DNA of 64,000 nucleotides from Streptomyces longisporoflavus (GTDB lineage Bacteria > Actinomycetota > Actinomycetes > Streptomycetales > Streptomycetaceae): positions 1-64,000 of the forward strand of contig NZ_BMTR01000014.1 of assembly GCF_014649775.1 (NCBI RefSeq), written 5' to 3'. The position numbers and the translations under genes were made by a program. Below the pieces are notes generated by a model. The model was not told the origin of the DNA, did no database searches, and worked only from the letters and a program-made list of their open reading frames with translations. Positions 1 through 7,997 of this stretch are shown piece by piece (the stretch's first letter is position 1; every line of letters begins with the position of its first letter).

Positions 1-481
1 TCAAGGAACGGACGCTTCCTTTGTACTCACCCTCTCGGGCTTTCCTCCGGGCGCTTCCCTTCGGTGTTTCATTTTGTCTTGCTGTTCTTGCTGTCTTGCG
101 TTTCCGACTCTATCAGACTCTTTCGTGTCCGATTTCCTCGGTGCCTTTCCGGTTCCCGCTCCGGCCTTTCGGCTTTCGCGTTTCCCTTTCCGGCGGTTCC
201 GACTCTATCAGATCCTTTCGGGCCTGATTCCCAGTCAGTGAGGCTTGTCTTCCCGGCTGTTGGGCCGTTCCGACGAGTGAGACTTTAGCGGGATCCTGGC
301 TCCCGATTCAAATCGGGGCGTTCTTTCGAACGCGGATTCCTCATTTCGCAAAAGCGCATGAAAGCGAGCAGACGACGGGTCGTCGAAGAGACGACGCGAT
401 GTTGATCGCTTGAATGGTTGTTGCGGAATGGCCGCCCGGGGACCGACCAGGGGTCGGCGCTCACGTCGGGCAACTCGGAGA
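1..481 (-). promoter_or_regulatory. 5' leader of a leftward rRNA operon
   Basis: Read on the minus strand, the end of this stretch matches the Streptomyces pre-16S leader as I know it: a purine-rich run with GAAGCGCCCGGAGGAAAG, then GAGAGGGTGAGTACAAAGG just before position 1. It has no plausible protein gene and a strongly biased CT/AG composition. Two 16-bp copies of TTCCGACTCTATCAGA lie at 102-117 and 197-212; on the minus strand each contains TAGAGT, which could also serve as a -10 box of additional tandem promoters. The 16S gene itself would lie to the left of the window. Confidence 0.85.
282..311 (-). promoter_or_regulatory. Second rRNA operon promoter
   Basis: Minus strand: -35 TTGAAT (311-306), 18-nt spacer, -10 TAAAGT (287-282), pointing to the leader. 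The -35 lies in a perfect palindrome, CCCGATTCAAATCGGG at 302-317. Tandem promoters are usual for Streptomyces rRNA operons. Confidence 0.7.
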
Positions 482-482
482 A

Positions 483-512
483 CACTACGTAGGCGGCCCA
501 GGGCGTGTCAAC
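483..512 (-). promoter_or_regulatory. Strong sigma-70-type rRNA promoter (distal)
   Basis: Minus strand: -35 TTGACA (512-507), 18-nt spacer, -10 TAGTGT (488-483). This is nearly consensus, which is rare in Streptomyces outside rRNA operons, and it points into the pre-16S leader. It is back to back with the trpS leader. Confidence 0.8.
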
Positions 513-551
513 CCTGGTACGCGGCGTCCCCCGAGAGCTACTGTAGGAGAC

Positions 552-593
552 GTGACTACACATGCGCACACCCAACTGTGGTGGGCCGCCTGA
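552..593 (+). CDS. Trp leader peptide of the trpS attenuator
   Basis: A 13-residue reading frame MTTHAHTQLWWAA starts at GTG 552 and ends at TGA 591-593. It has two adjacent TGG (Trp) codons at 579-584 just before the stop. AGGAGA (545-550) lies directly upstream, and TACTGT (539-544) could be a -10 box, so the peptide might be read from a leaderless or nearly leaderless RNA. Its stop codon lies in the loop of the first attenuator hairpin. Ribosome stalling at the Trp codons when charged tRNA-Trp is scarce would free the antiterminator. Confidence 0.85.
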   Translation: MTTHAHTQLWWAA

Positions 594-630
594 CGGCGGC
601 CGTACACACGCATGTACTCAACGGCTGCCG
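584..630 (+). promoter_or_regulatory. Attenuator: 1:2 hairpin and antiterminator
   Basis: Segment 1, GGCCGCC (584-590), pairs with segment 2, GGCGGCC (595-601), around the loop TGAC. Segment 2 extended, CGGCGGCCGT (594-603), can instead pair with segment 3, ACGGCTGCCG (621-630), with 9 of 10 Watson-Crick pairs plus one G-U, forming the antiterminator. Segments 2 and 4 are identical over 10 bases, the arrangement expected of a classic attenuation switch. Confidence 0.8.
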
Positions 631-653
631 ACTCGGCGGCCGTTTCTTGTTTC
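620..653 (+). terminator. Intrinsic terminator of the trpS attenuator
   Basis: The 11-bp stem AACGGCTGCCG (620-630) / CGGCGGCCGTT (634-644), with one G-U pair and a 3-nt loop, is followed by TCTTGTTTCT. It ends about 60 nt before the trpS start. Formation of this hairpin would end transcription when Trp-tRNA is plentiful. Confidence 0.85.
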
Positions 654-713
654 TCCCCCTGGAGGATCCGGAGCCCGGTCGTCGGGCCGGCGGTCCTGAC
701 CAGAGGTGGAGAG

Positions 714-1724
714 ATGACGAGGATCTTCAGCGGGATCAAGCCGACGGGGCACCTGACCCTGGGGAACTACCTGGGTGCCGTACGCCAGTGGGCAGAGGTT
801 GATCAGCACCGGGCCGAGTCGTTGTTCAGCGTCGTGGATCTGCATGCCCTGACCGTGGATCACGATCCCGGCCGGGTGCGAAGGCTCAGTAGGCAGGCGG
901 CGACGCTGTTGCTCGCGTCGGGGATCGATCCCGAGCGGGCCACCGTGTTCGTACAGAGTCATGTGGACGAGCACGCCCGGCTCTCGTATCTGCTGGAGTG
1001 CGTCGCGACGGACGGCGAGATGCGGCGGATGATCCAGTACAAGGAGAAGTCCGCGCTCGAGCGGGCCCGCGGTGGGAGTGTGCGGCTCTCGCTGCTCACC
1101 TATCCCGTGCTGATGGCGGCGGACATCCTGGCGTACGGGGCGGACGAGGTGCCGGTCGGGGACGACCAGGTGCAGCACGTCGAGCTCACGCGGGATCTGG
1201 CCGTGCGGTTCAACCAGCGGTACGGGCACACGTTCGTGGTGCCGCGGGCCACGTATCCCAAGGTTGCCGCCAGAGTCATGGATCTGCAGGACCCGACGTC
1301 GAAGATGGGGAAGTCCGGGGACGTGGGGGCCGGGATCGTCTATCTGCTCGATGAGCCGGACGTCGTGCGGAAGAAGATCTTGCGTGCCGTGACCGACAGC
1401 GGGTCCGAGGTCGAGTACGACCGTGAGGGCAAGCCGGGCGTCGCCAACCTGCTGGAGATCTTTGCGGCCTGTGAGGGCGGGAGCCCCGAGGACCTGAGCG
1501 GTGTGTACGAGTCGTACGGGGCGTTGAAGAAGGACACCGCCGAGGCTGTGGTGGAGGTGCTGAGGCCCGTGCAGGAGAAGCACAAGGAGCTGGTGGCTGA
1601 TCCCGCGTATGTAGAGGAGGTGTTGCGACGGGGGGCCGAGCGGGCCAGGGGGATGTCCAGGCCGATGGTGGACACCGCCTACCGCGCGATTGGTCTGCTG
1701 CCGCCTGTGAACGAGGAGCTGTAG
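714..1724 (+). CDS. trpS: Tryptophanyl-tRNA synthetase
   Basis: Class I aminoacyl-tRNA synthetase of 336 residues that charges tRNA-Trp in the cytoplasm. The HIGH-like GHLTLGN is at residues 12-18 and a KMSKS-type loop, KMGKS, near residue 197. The usual TrpRS motif around DLHALTVDHDP is present. Start ATG 714 was chosen for the AGAGGTGGAGAG Shine-Dalgarno and the conserved N-terminus MTRIFSGIKPTG; an upstream start would run through the attenuator. S. coelicolor has two TrpRS, of which the auxiliary, indolmycin-resistant one is known to be controlled by ribosome-mediated attenuation; the attenuator here suggests this is its counterpart (inference). Confidence 0.95.
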   Translation: MTRIFSGIKPTGHLTLGNYLGAVRQWAEVDQHRAESLFSVVDLHALTVDHDPGRVRRLSRQAATLLLASGIDPERATVFVQSHVDEHARLSYLLECVATDGEMRRMIQYKEKSALERARGGSVRLSLLTYPVLMAADILAYGADEVPVGDDQVQHVELTRDLAVRFNQRYGHTFVVPRATYPKVAARVMDLQDPTSKMGKSGDVGAGIVYLLDEPDVVRKKILRAVTDSGSEVEYDREGKPGVANLLEIFAACEGGSPEDLSGVYESYGALKKDTAEAVVEVLRPVQEKHKELVADPAYVEEVLRRGAERARGMSRPMVDTAYRAIGLLPPVNEEL

Positions 1725-1806
1725 GCGCGACGGGGCGGTGATCGCTTCGGGGCGTGCGGGGGTCGCGGCGGGGCGCGGCCGTCGCGCGCCCCGGTCCGGG
1801 CGGCGG

Positions 1807-2619
1807 TCAGCTGTTGTTGCCGGAGGCCAGTTCGCGGCTGCGGTCGCGGGCGGCTTCGAGAGCGGCGATGAGAGCTGCTCGTACGCCGTGGTTCTCGAGT
1901 TCGCGGATGGCGTTGATGGTGGTGCCGGCCGGGGAGGTGACGTTCTCGCGGAGCTTGACCGGGTGTTCGCCGCTGTCGCGGAGCATCACGGCGGCGCCGA
2001 TCGCGGCCTGCACGATGAGGTCGTGGGCCTTGTCGCGGGGCAGGCCGAGCAGGATGCCCGCGTCCGTCATGGCTTCGACCAGGTAGAAGAAGTACGCCGG
2101 GCCCGAGCCGGAGAGGGCCGTGCAGGCGTCCTGCTGGGTCTCGGGGACGCGCAGGGTCTTGCCGACGGCGCCGAAGATCTCCTCGGCGTGGGCGAGGTGG
2201 GCGGCGGTGGCCTGGCTGCCCGCGGAGATGACGGACATGCCCTCGTCCACGAGGACCGGGGTGTTGGGCATGACGCGGACGACGGGGGTGCCGGCGGCGA
2301 GGTGCTCCTCGATGAAGGAGGTGGTGATGCCGGCGGCGGCGCTGATGACCAGGCGATCGGGGGTGATGTGCGGGGCGAGTTCTTCGAGGAGGCGGCCCAT
2401 GTCCTGCGGCTTGACGGCGAGGATGAGGGTGTCGGCCTGCTTGGCGGCCTCGGCGTTGCTGACCGGGTCGACTCCGTAGCGGGTGCGGAGTTCGGCGGCG
2501 CGTTCGGAGCGGCGGGTGGTGACCAGGAGGTCGGCGGGGGCCCAGCCTGCCCGGATCATCCCGCTGAGGAGGGCTTCGCCGATCTTGCCGGTGCCGAGGA
2601 CTGCGACGGGCTGGGGCAT
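1807..2619 (-). CDS. proC: Pyrroline-5-carboxylate reductase
   Basis: 270 residues; catalyses the last step of proline synthesis, NAD(P)H-dependent reduction of pyrroline-5-carboxylate. The N-terminal Rossmann motif VLGTGKIGEALLSG is at residues 7-20. The C-terminal dimerisation part carries the ProC signature around ALSGSGPAYFFYLVEAM and the TSPAGTT segment. Start ATG 2619 has a GGAGGGTGA ribosome site. It converges on trpS, with about 80 nt between. Length is normal for the family. Confidence 0.95.
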   Translation of the reverse strand: MPQPVAVLGTGKIGEALLSGMIRAGWAPADLLVTTRRSERAAELRTRYGVDPVSNAEAAKQADTLILAVKPQDMGRLLEELAPHITPDRLVISAAAGITTSFIEEHLAAGTPVVRVMPNTPVLVDEGMSVISAGSQATAAHLAHAEEIFGAVGKTLRVPETQQDACTALSGSGPAYFFYLVEAMTDAGILLGLPRDKAHDLIVQAAIGAAVMLRDSGEHPVKLRENVTSPAGTTINAIRELENHGVRAALIAALEAARDRSRELASGNNS

Positions 2620-2701
2620 GTGTGGGTCACCCTCCAGGTGCGGTTCAGCCGGGGTCGTTCTCTTCCGGTCCTTCTCTTCCGGTCATCCTCGCATTGGTGC
2701 G

Positions 2702-3439
2702 TCAGGCCGTGCGGCGGCGGAGGGTGGCGGCGCCCAGGGCGAGTACGAGGACGGCGCAGGCCGCGACGATGACCGCGTCGCGTACGAAGGCGCCGGTGAC
2801 GGAGGGGTGGCGCAGGACTTCGTTCATGCCGTCGACGGCGTACGACATGGGCAGGACGTCGGAGATCGCTTCGAGGGCCGGCGCCATGTTGTCGCGTGGG
2901 GTGAACAGGCCGCAGAGGAGGAGCTGGGGGAAGATCACGGCCGGCATGAACTGGACGGCCTGGAATTCGGAGGCCGCGAAGGCGGAGACGAAGAGGCCGA
3001 GTGCCGTGCCGAGCAGGGCGTCGAGGAGCGCGACCAGGAGCAGCAGCCAGGCGGATCCCGTGACATCGAGGCCGAGGGCCCACAGGGCGAGGCCGGTGGC
3101 GAGGAGGGACTGGATGACGGCGAGGAATCCGAAGGCGAGGGCGTAGCCCGCGATGAGGTCGCCCTTGGCCAGGGGCATGGCGAGGAGGCGTTCGAGGGTG
3201 CCTGAGGTGCGTTCGCGGAGGGTGGCGATGGATGTCACCAGGAACATCGTGATGAGGGGGAAGATGCCGAGCAGCGAGGCGCCGATGGAGTCGAAGGTCT
3301 GCGGGCTGCCGTCGAAGACGTAGCGCAGGAGAAGGAGCATCACGCAGGGGACGAGCAGCATCAGCGCGATGGAGCGCGGGTCGTGGCGGAGCTGTCGCAG
3401 GACGCGGGCCGCGGTGGCGAGGGTGCGGTGGGCGTTCAT
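2702..3439 (-). CDS. ABC-2 type exporter permease
   Basis: 245-residue membrane subunit with about six hydrophobic helices, starting MNAHRTLATAARVLRQL and containing the ABC-2 segment with REXXXGTLERLLAMPL. It pairs with the ATPase encoded just upstream: start ATG 3439 overlaps that gene's TGA as ATGA, indicating translational coupling. The arrangement resembles DrrAB-type drug or lipid exporters; the substrate cannot be told from sequence. A long in-frame extension into the ATPase gene was rejected because it is Arg/Pro-rich and unrelated to the family. Confidence 0.9.
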   Translation of the reverse strand: MNAHRTLATAARVLRQLRHDPRSIALMLLVPCVMLLLLRYVFDGSPQTFDSIGASLLGIFPLITMFLVTSIATLRERTSGTLERLLAMPLAKGDLIAGYALAFGFLAVIQSLLATGLALWALGLDVTGSAWLLLLVALLDALLGTALGLFVSAFAASEFQAVQFMPAVIFPQLLLCGLFTPRDNMAPALEAISDVLPMSYAVDGMNEVLRHPSVTGAFVRDAVIVAACAVLVLALGAATLRRRTA

Positions 3440-4269
3440 CGGGGGCTCCTGGAGGGGGTGCCGTTCTCGGTGGACGGGGTGCCGTTCTCGGTGGTGGGGG
3501 TGTTGTCGCGCTGGGCGGCGATTGCCTCGTCGACCAGGTGAAGGAAGGCCGCTTCGACGGTTTCGGAGTCGGTGCGGGTGCGCAGGGCCTGCGGGGTGTC
3601 GTCGGCGAGAAGCTCGCCCTCGCGCACGAGGAGAAGGCGGTGGCAGCGTTCGGCCTCGTCCATGACGTGTGAGGACACGAGGATCGTGGTGCCCCGGTCG
3701 GCGGCGATGGAATGGAAGAGGTTCCACAGATCGCGGCGGAGTACGGGGTCGAGACCGACGGTGGGTTCGTCGAGCACGAGGAGTTCCGGGGCGCCGATGA
3801 GGGCGACCGCCAGGGAGACGCGGCTGCGCTGGCCGCCGGAGAGGTTGCCCGCGAGGGCGTCGGCGTGGCTGGTGAGGTCGACGTCCTCGATGGCTCGGGT
3901 GACGTGGTCGTGGCGGCGTCGGGCGGCGAGGCCTCGGCCGGGGTCCAGGACGGCGGCGAAGTAGTCCAGGTTCTGGCGGACGGTGAGGTCGTCGTAGACG
4001 GAGGGGCTCTGGGTGACGTAGCCGATGCGGGAGCGGAGGGCGGGGGCGCCCGCGGGGTGGTCGAGGACGTTCAGGGTGCCGGTGACCTTGGCCTGGGTGC
4101 CGACCGTGGCGCGCATGAGGGTGGATTTGCCGCAGCCCGATGGGCCCAGGAGCCCGGTGATCTGGCCCTTCGGGACGGTGAAAGTCAGGTCGCGGAGGAC
4201 TGTGCGGGGGCCTCGGACGACGGTCAGGCCCCTCGCCTCGATGGCAGGAGGTTCCGCATTATTCATCAT
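3436..4269 (-). CDS. ABC exporter ATPase (DrrA-like)
   Basis: 277 residues. Walker A GPSGCGKST, signature LSGGQRSRVSLAVAL, Walker B ELLVLDEPTVGLDP and the switch histidine segment VSSHVMDEAERC are all present, so it should be active. The C-terminus carries a near-duplicated ENGTPSTENGTPS tail. Start is ATG 4269 or 4266 (two Met codons in a row) or GTG 4299. None has a clear Shine-Dalgarno, and a palindrome covers the two ATG codons, so a leaderless or repressor-controlled start is possible. Forms an operon with the downstream permease. Confidence 0.9.
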   Translation of the reverse strand: MMNNAEPPAIEARGLTVVRGPRTVLRDLTFTVPKGQITGLLGPSGCGKSTLMRATVGTQAKVTGTLNVLDHPAGAPALRSRIGYVTQSPSVYDDLTVRQNLDYFAAVLDPGRGLAARRRHDHVTRAIEDVDLTSHADALAGNLSGGQRSRVSLAVALIGAPELLVLDEPTVGLDPVLRRDLWNLFHSIAADRGTTILVSSHVMDEAERCHRLLLVREGELLADDTPQALRTRTDSETVEAAFLHLVDEAIAAQRDNTPTTENGTPSTENGTPSRSPR

Positions 4270-4276
4270 GTGATGA
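4263..4276. promoter_or_regulatory. AT-rich palindrome over the ABC ATPase start
   Basis: TCATCA-TG-TGATGA is a perfect 6+2+6 inverted repeat inside a short AT-rich patch (4257-4281) in otherwise very GC-rich DNA. It covers the ATG codons of the ATPase gene. Position and symmetry suit an operator, but no regulator gene lies beside it. Confidence 0.45.
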
Positions 4277-4367
4277 TTATTGCGCGCCGGGCGCCGCACG
4301 CGTCAAGGCCCGGCCCCCGAGATGGGGGGGGCCGGGCCAGGGGTCTGACGGGGAACGGGCGGCGCGG

Positions 4368-4937
4368 TTACGCCTTCTTCTTCTTGCGGGAGGGGTTGCC
4401 CGTGCGGCGGGAGGTGCGCTTGGCGTACTGCTCGCGGGCCGCCTCGTACTCCTGGCGGTGGAGCTGTTCGCCGGGGGCCTCGGTGAGGGAGCGGACGAAG
4501 TAGGCGAGCAGGACGCCGACGAAGCCGATCGTCATGAGGCCGCGCATCGACGACTGGGACGCCGGGTCGTGGCGGCGGGTGAACCCCTCCCAGCTGCGGC
4601 GGAAGGCGATCGCGCTGCAGACCGAGAACATGATGAGGACCAGGAAGTTCACGAACGTCCCCACGTCCGCGATCGCCATGCCCTCGTAAGCGAAACGCAG
4701 CACGAAGCAGCCGGCCGCCGCCGCGAGCAGCGATCCCGCCGCGACGCCCGCGCGGCGCGCGCCGTAGCCGTTGTCGTGGCCTACCCAGGTCGTACCGAAG
4801 AAGCGGAGGGGCTCGGGCTGCGGGCCGGGGGCCGTCGCGGCCTTGCCGCTCGCTTGGGGTGCGCCGGACGTCCCGGTTGTGCCGGTTGTGCCGGTCGTCG
4901 CCGCCGTGCGGTCGGGGGTGCTGGAATCTGCGCTCAC
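4368..4937 (-). CDS. Conserved membrane protein, function unknown
   Basis: 189 residues from GTG 4937 (a start at 4976 would add 13 residues). A Thr/Gly/Ala-rich, probably disordered N-terminal part of about 50 residues contains a TTGTTGTTGTSG run. Three hydrophobic helices follow (AAGSLLAAAAGCF, VNFLVLIMFSVCS, IGFVGVLLAYFV), then a basic tail ending KKKKA. The lysine-rich end and small size suggest an inner-membrane protein with cytoplasmic termini. I do not recognise a family with known function. Confidence 0.75.
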   Translation of the reverse strand: MSADSSTPDRTAATTGTTGTTGTSGAPQASGKAATAPGPQPEPLRFFGTTWVGHDNGYGARRAGVAAGSLLAAAAGCFVLRFAYEGMAIADVGTFVNFLVLIMFSVCSAIAFRRSWEGFTRRHDPASQSSMRGLMTIGFVGVLLAYFVRSLTEAPGEQLHRQEYEAAREQYAKRTSRRTGNPSRKKKKA

Positions 4938-5101
4938 CCGTCGAGTATCGCTCGGGGCGGTCGCGGGCCGGCGCAAGGCAGGCTCGCCCTATTCGTCCCC
5001 CGCCTTGCCCTGCCGTACCACCCGGCGGCTAGTTTGGTTGGCAGGACAGGTAGACGGACCCAGGCGAAAACTGAGGCAGGCGGGACGGGGAGGTCGGGAG
5101 A

Positions 5102-7414
5102 GTGTCGCTCCGCGGAGGTGACCCAGCCGAGATCGGCGGCTACCCGCTCGAGGCACGGCTCGGCTCGGGCGGCATGGGCACGGTCTTTCTGGCACGTACG
5201 GCTTCGGGGCGCCCCGTCGCGATCAAGCTGATCCACCAGCAGTACGCGGGGGACGAGGAATTCCGCATCCGCTTCCGGCAGGAGGTGGCGGCGGCGCGGC
5301 GGGTCAGCGGCGCGTTCACCGCCGCCGTCGTCGACGCCGACCCGGAGGCCGAGCACCCGTGGATGGCGACGACCTATATAGAGGGGCACACCCTCGCCCA
5401 GCACATCGCCAAGAAGGGCCCGCTGACCGGCACGGATCTGCGCACGCTGGCCATCGGTCTGACGGAGGCGCTGCGCGACATCCACCGCGTGGGCGTCGTG
5501 CACCGGGACCTGAAGCCGTCGAACGTCGTGCTCTCGCCCGAGGGTCCGCGCGTCATCGACTTCGGCATCTCGCGCGCCGCGGACCAGCAGACGCTGACGA
5601 TGACCGGGCGCGTCATCGGTACGCCGCCCTTCATGTCGCCGGAGCAGTTGCAGGCGCCGCGCGGCGTCGGGCCGCGGTCCGACGTCTTCTCGCTGGGTAC
5701 GTTGCTGGTGTACGCGGCGACGGGGCAGGGGCCGTTCGATGCGGACAGCCCGTACATGACGGCTTATCAAGTGGTGCACGAGCCGCCGGAGTTGACCGCC
5801 GTACCGGCCGCCCTGCGCGCGGTGGTCGAGCCCTGCCTCGACAAGGACCCGGACGCGCGTCCGTCCGCCGACGAGCTGCTTGAGCGGCTGCGGGATCTGC
5901 CGGCCGAGATGGGGGACGTGGCGGCGGGGGCGCCGGGAAGTCGTACGCGGGACACGGATACGCAGCATCATCGCGCGGGGGATGACGGGACGGCGAACGG
6001 GTTCGGCGCCGACACCGACACCGGTACCGGTACTAGCACTGGAACTGGGGCCCCTGCCGACGGCACCCTCAACAGCGTTCGCCGGCGCCGCCGCTGGCGC
6101 CCCGTGCTCGCCGCCGCCGTCGCCGTGGCCGCACTCGGCGGCGGGGTCGCCGCGCTGCAGCTCGGCTCGTCCGACACCTCTTCCGGGAGCGGTGACGGCG
6201 ACGGCAGGGACAGCACGGTCGCGGCGGCCGAGGCGCCGCCCCTGCCCGACGGCTTCCGGCCGTGGCGCACGACCGTGCCCAACGACCGGGGCATCCCGGA
6301 CGAGGTGCGCTGCGTACCGCGCGGGGACGCGTTGTTCTGCGGGGGCGGCGGGGTCGTCGCGACCCGGCTGCGGATCTCCGACGGCAAGGAGATCTGGAAG
6401 GTCAAGAGCCCCGGTGTGCCCACCCAGGGCATGCACATCGTGGGCGCCACGAACGACACCGTCCTCGGCTACCGCGTCCCGGAGGGCGACGGCGCGGGCC
6501 AGCAGCTGGTGGCGCTGGACGCCCGTACCAGCAAGGAGTTGTGGTCACGGCCGATCGGCGGCCAGTCGACGGTCTACACCGGGCGGACGCAGGACGCCGT
6601 GCTGTCCGGCTCGACCGTCCTGAGCGTCGATCCCGGCCGTACGCGGATCGAGGCCAGGGAGGCGCACAGCGGACGCGTGCTCTGGTCGACGCCGTTCCCC
6701 GCGGGCTCCGAGTGCACGCCGGTCGCGGCGGGACAGCGCATGTACGCGATGTGCGGGCCGTCCGCCGAGGTCGCGAACGTCGACGTGCGCCACCCCGTCC
6801 TGCACACCGTCGACCTGGAGTCCGGGTCGCTCGGCAAGGGCATCCCCGTCCAGGGTCCGGTGCATCCGGTGGGCGACAGCAAGGGCGGGCTCGTGCTCCT
6901 GCACCAGCGGATGCGGGGCGCCCAGTCCGTCGGGTACGACAAGGTGCTGCGGGTCGATCCGGCCAGTGGCCAGGTGTCGTCCCGGCCGCTGAAGAAGACG
7001 TACGACGCGACGCCCGGCATGGCGGACGGCACCGTCTACTTCGCGGGGCGGACCGGGCGCATCAGTGCGGTGGACCCGGCGAACGGTCGGGAGAAGTGGT
7101 CCCGGCAGACGAGCGTGGAGGGCGCCTCGGGGCCGGTGCTGGCTGCGGGGGCTGGTTCTGGAGCCGGTTCTCGCTCCGGTTCTGGTTCTGCTGGTTCCAA
7201 GGCTCTTTATTTCAGCTCGGCCAGTGGGCGGGTCGTCGCGCTCTCGGTGCGGGGCGGCGAGCCGCTGTGGTCCACGAGTCCACGGGCGGACGGGCTCGGC
7301 GGTGAGGTGAACGCCAGTCCGCGGATCGCGGTTTCGGGGCGTGTGGTGGTCGTGACCGCGGCCAAGAACACCGTGTTCACGTTCGACGCGACGAAGCCGC
7401 CGAAGTCCGGGTGA
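5102..7414 (+). CDS. Membrane Ser/Thr protein kinase with PQQ-type beta-propeller sensor
   Basis: 770 residues from GTG 5102 (ribosome site GACGGGGAGG). The N-terminal Hanks-type kinase domain is complete: glycine loop LGSGGMGTVFLA (20-31), ATP lysine in VAIKLI (K42), catalytic HRDLKPSN (H134-D136) and DFGISR (D153). A single membrane helix lies near 335-355. The outer half has repeated blade motifs such as DGKEIWKV, SKELWSRP, GRVLWSTP and GREKWSRQ, typical of PQQ/quinoprotein-like propellers, so it probably senses an extracellular ligand or cell-wall material. The linker and a late Gly-Ser tract are built of short repeats, some with codons unusual for this genome (GGTTCT). Confidence 0.93.
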   Translation: MSLRGGDPAEIGGYPLEARLGSGGMGTVFLARTASGRPVAIKLIHQQYAGDEEFRIRFRQEVAAARRVSGAFTAAVVDADPEAEHPWMATTYIEGHTLAQHIAKKGPLTGTDLRTLAIGLTEALRDIHRVGVVHRDLKPSNVVLSPEGPRVIDFGISRAADQQTLTMTGRVIGTPPFMSPEQLQAPRGVGPRSDVFSLGTLLVYAATGQGPFDADSPYMTAYQVVHEPPELTAVPAALRAVVEPCLDKDPDARPSADELLERLRDLPAEMGDVAAGAPGSRTRDTDTQHHRAGDDGTANGFGADTDTGTGTSTGTGAPADGTLNSVRRRRRWRPVLAAAVAVAALGGGVAALQLGSSDTSSGSGDGDGRDSTVAAAEAPPLPDGFRPWRTTVPNDRGIPDEVRCVPRGDALFCGGGGVVATRLRISDGKEIWKVKSPGVPTQGMHIVGATNDTVLGYRVPEGDGAGQQLVALDARTSKELWSRPIGGQSTVYTGRTQDAVLSGSTVLSVDPGRTRIEAREAHSGRVLWSTPFPAGSECTPVAAGQRMYAMCGPSAEVANVDVRHPVLHTVDLESGSLGKGIPVQGPVHPVGDSKGGLVLLHQRMRGAQSVGYDKVLRVDPASGQVSSRPLKKTYDATPGMADGTVYFAGRTGRISAVDPANGREKWSRQTSVEGASGPVLAAGAGSGAGSRSGSGSAGSKALYFSSASGRVVALSVRGGEPLWSTSPRADGLGGEVNASPRIAVSGRVVVVTAAKNTVFTFDATKPPKSG

Positions 7415-7481
7415 GAATCCGGATGAGAATCCGGGTGGACTTCGGCGGCTTCCGCGGTGGTGCTGAGAGCGTTGGCGTGAG

Positions 7482-7775
7482 TCAGCAGCGGGGTGCCACG
7501 TAGCCGGTGCTGCCCGTGCGGACGTACGCGTCCGAGACGTAGCGGCCGCTGCCGATGCGGTCCCACAGCTTTGTCGTGCCCGCCGGGCCCGTTATCTTCT
7601 CGCCCGGCTTCTGGCAGAGGATCGTCACTCGGGTTCCTGCCGAGAGGCGGCCTACCTTGCCGTACGACGTGCCCGGGCCGGAGCGGACGTTGACGTCCGC
7701 GACGATCGGGTACGTTCTGGCCGCCGCGGCCTCGATTTCCTCCGCGGATTCCGGTGCGATGACGTTCTCGCTCAT
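7482..7775 (-). CDS. Small SH3b-domain protein
   Basis: 97 residues from ATG 7775 (ribosome site GGGGGAGAG). The second half fits a bacterial SH3 domain: DVNVRSGPGTSYGKVGRL followed by GTRVTILCQK and a conserved WDRIGSGRYVSDAYV. No signal peptide is visible, so it is probably cytoplasmic or exported by another route. SH3b domains usually bind peptides or cell-wall material. It converges on the kinase gene. Confidence 0.8.
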   Translation of the reverse strand: MSENVIAPESAEEIEAAAARTYPIVADVNVRSGPGTSYGKVGRLSAGTRVTILCQKPGEKITGPAGTTKLWDRIGSGRYVSDAYVRTGSTGYVAPRC

Positions 7776-7877
7776 GCTTCTCTCCCCCGTGAAGCGGCGG
7801 CTCGGGGCCGCCTTGGCATGTTCGCTTACAGGGGTGGACGCGTGGGGGTGGCGGTGCGGTTGCGGGAGGGGGTGGAC

Positions 7878-7914
7878 GCGCCCCGCAAGGGGCGCGGGGA
7901 ACTGCGCGACCAGC
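7878..7914. repeat. Dispersed hairpin element, copy 1
   Basis: GCGCCCC-GCAA-GGGGCGC (7878-7895), a 7-bp stem with a GCAA tetraloop, is followed by GGGGAACTGCGCGACCAGCC. Other copies lie at 27191-27228 and 42743-42780. Each lies between genes just past a gene end, and as far as I know the element is common in Streptomyces genomes. It may act as a terminator or an RNA-stability element. Confidence 0.8.
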
Positions 7915-7997
7915 CCTCACCGGCCCGCAGGCCCCTCACGGCACGTCCGGCAGCGGCCAGGTCAGGTCAGGTCAGGTCTGCAGGCCGCAGGCCGACC

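Noticed and set aside
302..318. TTCAAAT flanked by complementary bases looked like a tRNA T-arm.
   Set aside because: It is the centre of a palindrome in the rRNA promoter region; no acceptor, D-arm or anticodon arm can be drawn around it.
7955..7980. GGTCA repeated four times in a row.
   Set aside because: Very short tandem run (5-bp unit) between genes; no spacing typical of an origin, iteron or regulator site.
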